NCBI GenBank assembly: GCA_027294925.1
Contig: JAPULM010000476.1
Coordinates: 1-11,707, forward strand
Source of the DNA: a bacterium
GTDB lineage: Bacteria > Tectomicrobia > Entotheonellia > Entotheonellales > Entotheonellaceae
Length of the DNA: 11,707 bases
Reading direction: 5' to 3'
Shown here: positions 6,735 to 11,707 of the stretch, piece by piece
Position numbering within the stretch: the first letter of the stretch is position 1
Layout: every line of letters starts with the position of its first letter
The notes under the pieces: generated by a model
What the model saw: the letters and a program-made list of their open reading frames with translations, nothing else
What the model was told of the DNA's origin: nothing
The model's database searches: none
Translations under genes and position numbers: made by a program

Positions 6735-8060
6735 CTATGGTTTCTGCTGGTAGTACTCTAATCCAAGGTGGGTGATCTGATCTTCACCACGCAGATAACG
6801 CAAGGTATTTTTTAACTTGGCATACTGGACGAAGAGATCGTGTTCCGGATAAACGGAGGCCGCACACATCGGGCTCTTGAAGTAAAACGACAACCATTCC
6901 TGAATACCACTCCATCCGCTACGATGGGCAAGGTCCATAAACAGAACCAGATCAAGCAACACCGGCGCCGCTAGAATACTGTCCCGGCACAGGAAATTGA
7001 TCTTGATCTGCATGGGATAATCCAGCCACCCAAAGATGTCAATATTATCCCAACCTTCTTTGTTATCACCACGCGGCTTGTAGTAATGGATGTGAACCTG
7101 ATGCTCGTAGTCACCGTACAGGTCTTCATTAAGCTCCGGTTGTAGGATGTAATCAAGCACCGACAGCTTGCTGTACGCTTTGGTCCGGAACGAATCCGGG
7201 TCGTGCAGCACATCCCCATCCCGATTGCCTAAGAGATTGGTCGAGAACCAACCTTTTATTCCCAATTGACGCGCTTTGAGTCCCGGCGCCACCATGGTTT
7301 TCATCAACGTCTGACCGGTTTTAAAGTCTTTACCACAGATTGGCACCCCTTTGTTATCCGACAATTCCAGCAGGGCAGGAATGTCGACGCACAGATTCGG
7401 CGCGCCATTACCAAACGGTACCCCCGACATCAATGCCGCATAGGCATAAATCATGCTCGGCGTAATTGCCGCATGGTCCTTCTTCAGGCCGCTCTCAAAC
7501 CCTCGCAGCGTCTTATGGACATCGTCAAGTTCCATAAACACTTCGGTGCTACCGCACCAGATCATCACCATACGCGTGATACCTTGTTGGCCCTGGAAGG
7601 TCTCGATATCTTCCATTAATTGCATCGCCAGGTCGTGTTTGTTTTTTCCGCTTTTAACATATGGCCCTGATAAGCGGCGCACATAGTTTTGATCAAAGAC
7701 GCCTTTCCAAGGGCGAACGGCTTCAAGTTCCTGGCGTACGGATTCGAGACGCGCAGGCTCAATCACACCGGCATGCAACGCCGCCTCATAGCTGTTGTCG
7801 GCATAAATATCCCAACATCCGAACACCAGATCTTGCATCCCTGCAAGCGGTACAAAGTCCTTAACCAGCGGTGTGTTGTTGTCAGTCCGTTTGCCAAGGC
7901 GAATAGTGCTATATTGTGTCACTGAGCCAATCGGCCGTCCCAAACCTTTTTTGATCAATTCGATGCCTGCAATCAGCGTCGTGCTTACCGCGCCCATGCC
8001 AGGCAGGAGTACCCCGAGCTTGCCCTGGGCTGGTGCAATCGTCGTCCTTATCTTTTCCAT
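6735..8060 (-). CDS. ino1: Inositol-3-phosphate synthase (myo-inositol-1-phosphate synthase)
   Basis: NAD-dependent isomerase converting D-glucose 6-phosphate to 1D-myo-inositol 3-phosphate, the entry to inositol lipids and other inositol compounds. 441 aa. The N-terminal Rossmann part KLGVLLPGMGAVSTTLIAG (14-32) has the GxGxxS nucleotide loop; STIRLGKRT (51-59) and DLVFGCWDIYADN (77-89) are typical of the bacterial branch. The catalytic region is well kept: ICGKDFKTGQT (241-251), NLLGNRDGD (275-283) and FRTKAYSKLSVLDYIL (291-306) with the conserved Lys residues. The ATG at 8060 has AAAGGGA 6 nt upstream, and a promoter lies about 90 nt upstream. No phosphatidylinositol synthase or inositol monophosphatase gene is beside it, so the product's fate cannot be told here. 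It converges on thrC across a repeat. Confidence 0.94.
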   Translation of the reverse strand: MEKIRTTIAPAQGKLGVLLPGMGAVSTTLIAGIELIKKGLGRPIGSVTQYSTIRLGKRTDNNTPLVKDFVPLAGMQDLVFGCWDIYADNSYEAALHAGVIEPARLESVRQELEAVRPWKGVFDQNYVRRLSGPYVKSGKNKHDLAMQLMEDIETFQGQQGITRMVMIWCGSTEVFMELDDVHKTLRGFESGLKKDHAAITPSMIYAYAALMSGVPFGNGAPNLCVDIPALLELSDNKGVPICGKDFKTGQTLMKTMVAPGLKARQLGIKGWFSTNLLGNRDGDVLHDPDSFRTKAYSKLSVLDYILQPELNEDLYGDYEHQVHIHYYKPRGDNKEGWDNIDIFGWLDYPMQIKINFLCRDSILAAPVLLDLVLFMDLAHRSGWSGIQEWLSFYFKSPMCAASVYPEHDLFVQYAKLKNTLRYLRGEDQITHLGLEYYQQKP

Positions 8061-8148
8061 CAGACATCCCTTTCAACGGTCAGATTGTAGTGATTAATTT
8101 AAACGTGACGTGTTATGGATAGAGAATAGATAGCAGAGGGGAAGCGCC

Positions 8149-8177
8149 AGTATAGGGGAATGCTGGATACTTTGCAA
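8149..8177 (-). promoter_or_regulatory. Sigma70-like promoter of ino1
   Basis: On the minus strand TTGCAA (8177-8172) and TATACT (8154-8149) are 17 nt apart. The expected start is near 8142, leaving a leader of about 80 nt. It lies in the 159-nt gap after cinA, suggesting ino1 can be expressed independently of the genes upstream. Confidence 0.62.
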
Positions 8178-8219
8178 ACGTTTTTTTATTCGAATGAGTT
8201 GGCAGACAAGAAGTCTCCC

Positions 8220-9503
8220 TTAGCTTTCATCCTCAACCTTTTCAAAGTCGATATGCTCACCTAAGGGTAGGCCCTGCAAATAGCGCCGCAGGCAGTCCAA
8301 ACCCATCTCAATGGCGCCGAGGCGCACCCACTCTCGCCCTCCGACAATACGACTTCGGCGTGAGACGACATCATTGGCGCTGGCGATTGCCAGGCAGATC
8401 GTCCCACCAAAGTCGATACGGTCAGCCCCCTCGTCCGTCTCTACCAGTACAGCCAGGGCGTGAGTGGCGCCGGTTTGCCGCCGTGCAGCGCTGGCGACAA
8501 CCTCGGCGGTCTGCGGCGTCAGCTCGTCTGAGGGACCACCATTGGTGATACCGACTGCCGTATAAATCTCGCTCAGTTGCCGAGCCACCGTACCCCGTTG
8601 GAATACCGTCTCAGCGTTAGGTAGTGGCGCCAGACGGGCAGCGATCTGTCCTCCGGTAAAGGTCTCGACCATGGCAAGTGTTCCCTGCCGCGCCGTCAGC
8701 TCAGACAACACCACGCCTTCCAGCGTGTCATCATCCTCTGCCATGATAAAATTGCCCAAGCGACTGCGCACTTCTTGCACCACCGGCTCCAGCTTAGCGT
8801 GAATATCGTCCATAGTGGCGCCGCGTACGGTGAGTTTGGTCTCCAATTGCGGGTAGTGCGCCCGAAAGCCAAGCTTCACACTGCCGTCCGCTACGATATC
8901 CTCCACGCCTTTGAGTAGAGCATCGACGTGCGACTCCCCCAGCCCATATGAATGAAATCGTTTCAAATGAATGGCGCTTTGTTGCCCGCTGCGCGCTAGT
9001 AGACGTGGTATGACCTGCTCGTCCAACATACGGCGCAATTCGCGCGGCACGCCGGGGGTGAAGAAAAAACGCGCCTTACCGATGTCGAGCGCAAAGCCGC
9101 AGGCGGTGCCAATCGGGTTGTCGATCATCTCGGCACCCTCAGGTAACATAGCCTGTTTACGATTGTTGGGTGGCATGATGCGGCTGCGCCGTTTGAAAAA
9201 GGCTGCCATAATCGTCAGCCATTCATCGTTCAACAGCAGCTCCACAGCCGCCGCCTGGGCGGCGATTTCTTGTGACAGATCGTCAACCGTTGGCCCCAAT
9301 CCGCCATTGACAATCACCGCATCGGCGCGTTTCCCGGCCTGTTGAAAGGCGTCTAGTAAATCGTCCCGATGGTCGCCGACGGTGGTTCCCCAGCGCACAG
9401 AAAGGCCGACATCCTCCAGCTTCTGGCTCATATGGCTAAAATTGGTATTAACGATTTTGCCGCCCAGCACCTCATCGCCGGTGCAGATAATCTCAATTTG
9501 CAT
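8220..9503 (-). CDS. cinA: CinA-family protein with atypical C-terminal domain
   Basis: Two-domain CinA: an N-terminal molybdopterin-binding-like (COG1058, ADP-ribose pyrophosphatase-type) domain and a C-terminal nicotinamide-nucleotide amidase-like (COG1546) domain. 427 aa, normal length. The N-terminal domain is well conserved: CTGDEVLGGKIVNTN (7-21), VIVNGGLGPTVDDLS (63-77), NPIGTACGF (129-137) and FFFTPGVPRELRRML (146-160). The C-terminal domain (about 262-412) is diverged: where active NMN amidases have AESCTGG, here residues 279-285 read VETFTGG, replacing the conserved Ser and Cys by Thr281 and Phe282. The following strand GTVARQLSEIYTAVGI lacks the usual SNEAK-like segment. NMN deamidation may therefore be altered or lost; this is inference. 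The ATG at 9503 has AGGAAGG 10 nt upstream. It is 72 nt downstream of the amidase gene on the same strand, possibly co-transcribed. Confidence 0.88.
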   Translation of the reverse strand: MQIEIICTGDEVLGGKIVNTNFSHMSQKLEDVGLSVRWGTTVGDHRDDLLDAFQQAGKRADAVIVNGGLGPTVDDLSQEIAAQAAAVELLLNDEWLTIMAAFFKRRSRIMPPNNRKQAMLPEGAEMIDNPIGTACGFALDIGKARFFFTPGVPRELRRMLDEQVIPRLLARSGQQSAIHLKRFHSYGLGESHVDALLKGVEDIVADGSVKLGFRAHYPQLETKLTVRGATMDDIHAKLEPVVQEVRSRLGNFIMAEDDDTLEGVVLSELTARQGTLAMVETFTGGQIAARLAPLPNAETVFQRGTVARQLSEIYTAVGITNGGPSDELTPQTAEVVASAARRQTGATHALAVLVETDEGADRIDFGGTICLAIASANDVVSRRSRIVGGREWVRLGAIEMGLDCLRRYLQGLPLGEHIDFEKVEDES

Positions 9504-9533
9504 AATACGCTAACCTTCCTGAAACAGGCCCGT

Positions 9534-9573
9534 GCGGCATGACGCCTTTTCTTTCAATTCCGCATTCCGCATT
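9534..9573 (-). repeat. Dispersed palindromic repeat, copy D
   Basis: Read on the minus strand it contains AATGCGGAATGCGGAATTGA followed by AAGAAAAGGCGTCATGCCGC, matching copy A at about 37 of 42 positions and sharing the GTCATGCCGCA arm with copy C. It begins right after the amidase stop (TGA at 9578-9576) and fills much of the 72-nt gap before cinA. Confidence 0.78.
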
Positions 9574-9575
9574 CT

Positions 9576-11009
9576 TCACTCCGCCCAAGACAAATCCGGT
9601 TGCCGCGTGTGCCACTCGGTCGCTCGTTCGAAAGCATAACCGATACGTAAAATCATTGCCTCGTCGAAGGGTTTGCCGTAAATCATCAAGCCGATAGGCA
9701 AGCCCTTGCGGGTAAAGCCGCATGGCACGGTGAGGCCGCACAGACCAAGAATATTGCCGACCCGCGTATTGCGCGAGTAACGGGGATTCCAGCGCTTGTA
9801 ATCATCTAGTGTCGCGTCCACCTCAGCCAACGGCAGAGCCGGGATAGAAGTGGTGGGGACGATCAGTGCATCCACATCCTGCATCGCCCGATGGGCGCGC
9901 ACGCGGAGTTCCTCACAGGCGCGCATCATACGAAAGTATTCGAACGCCGGCACCTCTTTGCCCGCTACGACTCGATAGCTGACCACTGGATCGTAGTCGT
10001 CATAATGCGCCTCAATACGTTCTTGATGCACGATATACGCCTCAGCCGCACTCATCGAGCCGCGCGATTCGACCACTCGTGTTTCTGCTGCTTGAGGAAA
10101 TTCAATATTGTCGATATGAGCGCCAAGGTCAGCCAATACATTGCCGCAAGCACGCACGGCTTGCGCGATTTCCGGCTCCGCATGGTCCCAGAACACCGTC
10201 TCGGCAAAGGCCAGACGGAGGCCGCGCACCCCATCGTGCAAACCACCCAGCACGTCTTGCTCGGTGGCAGCACGGGTTGAAGGGTCTGTCGGGTCGACGC
10301 CGCGCATCGCCTGATAGGTTAGGGCCGCGTCTTCCACCGACCGCGTCAATGGGCCGACCGAATCCAGCGTCCAGCTAATCGGAAATACCCCGCTACGGCT
10401 GACCTGGCCGACCGTCGTCTTCAAGCCCACGGTACCACATAGCGCCGCCGGAATACGCACCGAGCCACCAGTGTCGGTGCCGATGGCCATCGGCGTCAGT
10501 CCGGCTGCCACCGAGACACCCGAGCCGCTACTCGAGCCGCCGGGCACGTGATGGGTTGCATGCCATGGGTTGTGCGGGGTGCCATGGTGATGATTGATAC
10601 CCGGCGCGCCAAAGGCAAACTGCACCGTATTGGCCTTGCCCAACAACACCATACCGGCCTGTGTCAGCCGCCGCACCACGGTCGCATCGCTACTGGGGAT
10701 ATTGTCCAGCATCAGGTTCGATCCTGCGGTGGTCGGCAAGCCCTGTACGTCAATAATATCCTTGGCGACATACGGAATGCCGTGCAGCGGACCCAGATCC
10801 TGCCCGGCACGTAAGGTCAATTCGGCTGCCTGCGCGGCAGCCAGCACCCGCTCACGCGGCACCAGACGAAAGGCATTCAGGGCGCCGTTGAGTTGTTCAA
10901 TACGATTCAGCAGATGTTCGGCCAGATCAACTGGTGACAGTGTGCCGTGGTGGATTTGCTCGGATAAGGCGGTAATGGTTTGCCAGTGTAAGGGTGTGTC
11001 GGTCATCAT
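9576..11009 (-). CDS. Amidase-signature family hydrolase (GatA-like)
   Basis: Cytoplasmic amide hydrolase of the amidase signature family; the substrate cannot be told from sequence. 477 aa, typical length. The Ser-cisSer-Lys triad is complete: Lys83 in GIPYVAKDIID, Ser159 in VPGGSSSGSG and the nucleophile Ser183 in GTDTGGSVRIPA, with the spacing known for the family. ALCGTVGLKTTVGQVSRSG and TLDSVGPLTRSVED complete the core. It resembles GatA, the glutaminase subunit of the Asn/Gln-tRNA amidotransferase. However, no gatB or gatC lies beside it, and GINHHHGTPHNPW plus a long C-terminal region fit stand-alone amidases better, so GatA is not assigned. It starts at two tandem ATGs (11009 and 11006); GGAG (11019-11016) is 6 nt before the first. 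It is first in the minus-strand series amidase, cinA, ino1. Confidence 0.93.
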   Translation of the reverse strand: MMTDTPLHWQTITALSEQIHHGTLSPVDLAEHLLNRIEQLNGALNAFRLVPRERVLAAAQAAELTLRAGQDLGPLHGIPYVAKDIIDVQGLPTTAGSNLMLDNIPSSDATVVRRLTQAGMVLLGKANTVQFAFGAPGINHHHGTPHNPWHATHHVPGGSSSGSGVSVAAGLTPMAIGTDTGGSVRIPAALCGTVGLKTTVGQVSRSGVFPISWTLDSVGPLTRSVEDAALTYQAMRGVDPTDPSTRAATEQDVLGGLHDGVRGLRLAFAETVFWDHAEPEIAQAVRACGNVLADLGAHIDNIEFPQAAETRVVESRGSMSAAEAYIVHQERIEAHYDDYDPVVSYRVVAGKEVPAFEYFRMMRACEELRVRAHRAMQDVDALIVPTTSIPALPLAEVDATLDDYKRWNPRYSRNTRVGNILGLCGLTVPCGFTRKGLPIGLMIYGKPFDEAMILRIGYAFERATEWHTRQPDLSWAE

Positions 11010-11025
11010 TGGGGTCTCCGCTAAA

Positions 11026-11053
11026 ATCCCCCTTCCTGGCCAGGCAGAGGGAT
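11026..11053. repeat. Imperfect 28-nt palindrome upstream of the amidase
   Basis: ATCCCCCTTCCTGG and CCAGGCAGAGGGAT pair at 12 of 14 positions, with CCTGGCCAGG at the centre. It lies 17 nt upstream of the amidase start, within its expected leader, so it could be an operator, an RNA hairpin or another pyrimidine-rich intergenic repeat. The following bases to 11177 hold no gene that I can support. Confidence 0.5.
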
Positions 11054-11177
11054 ATGATCATTTAGCATATCTGGAAAGTCTGGCTTATGGTATACTGCTC
11101 AAACGAGAATGAAAAGACCTGTTTTGTAGCACGCCAGGGAACATTGCGATGACATTTGACTGATCTCCTCGTCCAGG

Positions 11178-11323
11178 TCAGTTGAGCACCTCCAACGCGA
11201 AAAACGTGTCTCCTACCGTGCCCTGAAGCACCACCACGGCCTGGTGTTCCCCGGGCGTAACTTCCGGGGGGACCTGCACCGTCAGTGCGCCATCGGCTTA
11301 AAAATGGCTTTTGTTTCAATGGT
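11178..11323 (-). pseudogene. Decayed small antitoxin-like gene
   Basis: On the minus strand, frame one reads TIETKAIFK (11323-11297) and then, one base out of register, DGALTVQVPPEVTPGEHQ and AVVVLQGTVGDTFFALEVLN to the TGA at 11180-11178. Joining them needs a single inserted base at about 11295-11296, restoring AAG-CCn-GAT (K-P-D). The joined product of about 49 aa resembles small proteins with the pattern DG-L-VxVPPDVPPGEHxVVVVI, which I recall from cyanobacteria, Chloroflexi and related bacteria, often thought to be antitoxins. The start codon also seems lost: an SD-like AGGGGGAG is followed by ATAAACC where ATG would be expected. No toxin gene follows. A well-formed promoter precedes it. 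The family assignment is from memory, not from a search. Confidence 0.5.
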
Positions 11324-11357
11324 TTATGGAACTCCCCCTTCAGTTCTTTGGAAGAAT

Positions 11358-11387
11358 AGTATAGCGGGAATCGTTCCACAAGGTCAA
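11358..11387 (-). promoter_or_regulatory. Sigma70-like promoter of the decayed gene
   Basis: On the minus strand TTGACC (11387-11382) and TATACT (11363-11358) are 18 nt apart. The site points into the broken gene at 11323-11178 and, beyond it, toward the amidase. Confidence 0.58.
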
Positions 11388-11554
11388 AAGACGTAAAGGA
11401 GCAGGGGGAAATACCGGACAAATTTGAACGGCATTAAGTTAGATCGTAGGTGTTTTATTAACCAGTAGCTTACCAAGTGCTTGTTTTGGCTTTGTCATCA
11501 GGGGATACTGCTTCGGACGTCGTTTCCGCACACGCGGTTCGTAACGATAGGAAC

Positions 11555-11571
11555 GGTGGGGATTGCCCACC
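11555..11571. repeat. GGTGGG/CCCACC hairpin repeat
   Basis: GGTGGG (11555-11560) and CCCACC (11566-11571) pair perfectly around a 5-nt loop. The form GGTGGGnnnTGCCCACC is a widespread dispersed palindrome in bacterial genomes. Bases 11390-11550 before it show no supportable gene. Confidence 0.5.
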
Positions 11572-11581
11572 AGCACCGGCA

Positions 11582-11684
11582 GTGGCTCGTCATCTTACGC
11601 TTGGTACTTTCGAACTCGCTCGGGACCTCAAAAAAATGGGGCCCCGAGGCACAGGCGATGCTGGCAGAGGTGGAGAGTCGGTGA
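11582..11684 (+). pseudogene. Short frameshifted reading frame before an edge gene
   Basis: One frame reads TLGTFELARDLKK (11594-11635) and a frame one base later reads GPEAQAMLAEVESR, ending at TGA 11682-11684. The junction lies in the homopolymers A7-TGGGG-CCCC (11630-11645), and dropping one base in any of these runs joins them into a plausible amphipathic helical protein end. It may be a broken gene, a sequencing error or, less likely, programmed +1 frameshifting. GTG at 11582 is the nearest upstream start in the first frame, but it lacks a clear ribosome site. The stop overlaps the ATG of the next frame as TGATG, an arrangement typical of coupled gene pairs. Product not recognised. Confidence 0.3.
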
Positions 11685-11707
11685 TGCATTTCTATACGGC
11701 TCTGACA
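11684..11707 (+). CDS. Start of a gene cut by the right edge
   Basis: ATG at 11684 begins MHFYTALT and runs out of the window. GGAG at 11672-11675 lies 8 nt upstream, and the ATG shares its A with the preceding stop (TGATG). Only eight codons are visible, so the product cannot be named. Confidence 0.4.

Noticed and set aside
10711..10735. GGTTCGATCC resembling a tRNA T-loop
   Set aside because: It lies inside the amidase coding sequence with no cloverleaf around it.
11089..11097. Extended -10 (TGGTATACT) on the plus strand
   Set aside because: No -35 element and no gene close downstream; probably chance.
10594..11112. 172-codon plus-strand frame opposite the amidase
   Set aside because: Antisense shadow of a strongly conserved amidase; no family resemblance.
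11062..11421. 119-codon minus-strand frame
   Set aside because: It runs out of register with the recognisable antitoxin-like text and starts upstream of the promoter at 11387-11358.
1..11707. CRISPR array, defence island, prophage or complete insertion sequence
   Set aside because: No regularly spaced direct repeats, no transposase, integrase or phage genes, and no defence-type domains were found.

Overview
The window is a stretch of bacterial chromosome with moderate GC content and mostly housekeeping-type genes. The organism is probably Gram-negative: there is a membrane/periplasm-directed MltD-type lytic transglycosylase with LysM repeats. An inositol-3-phosphate synthase of the bacterial type, a small MKSA-type coiled-coil protein and many short dispersed palindromes suggest an uncultured soil, sediment or symbiont lineage. 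That placement is inference; no marker in the window fixes the taxon.

Layout, left to right. Bases 3-1016 (+) are the C-terminal part of an MFS transporter that runs off the left edge. Bases 1017-1494 hold no convincing gene, but they contain a sigma70-like promoter followed by about 370 nt with several hairpins that lead into a compact pair: a 101-aa coiled-coil protein (1495-1800) and the lytic transglycosylase (1815-3794), whose Shine-Dalgarno overlaps the first gene's stop codon. Bases 3795-4089 are packed with palindromes and inverted repeats. A TIM-barrel glycosidase-like protein of unknown substrate (4090-5094) and threonine synthase with its own strong promoter (5270-6640) follow. The minus strand then carries, in transcription order, a GatA-like amidase (11009-9576), a CinA-family protein (9503-8220) with an altered C-terminal active-site motif, and inositol-3-phosphate synthase (8060-6735) with its own promoter. 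Bases 11010-11707 hold a decayed small antitoxin-like gene with a well-preserved promoter, and at the right edge a frameshifted short reading frame that overlaps the start of a gene leaving the window.

The genes do not form one pathway: transport, cell-wall remodelling, threonine biosynthesis, inositol phosphate synthesis, NMN/nucleotide-related salvage and amide hydrolysis lie side by side. The most unusual structure is non-coding. A repeat of about 45 bp with imperfect inverted ends occurs four times, each time just past a stop codon (after the MFS gene, mltD, thrC and the amidase). A separate element of about 110 bp with inverted ends, plus a third copy of its end, lies directly in front of the TIM-barrel gene. 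No CRISPR array, tRNA, rRNA, complete insertion sequence or defence system was found.
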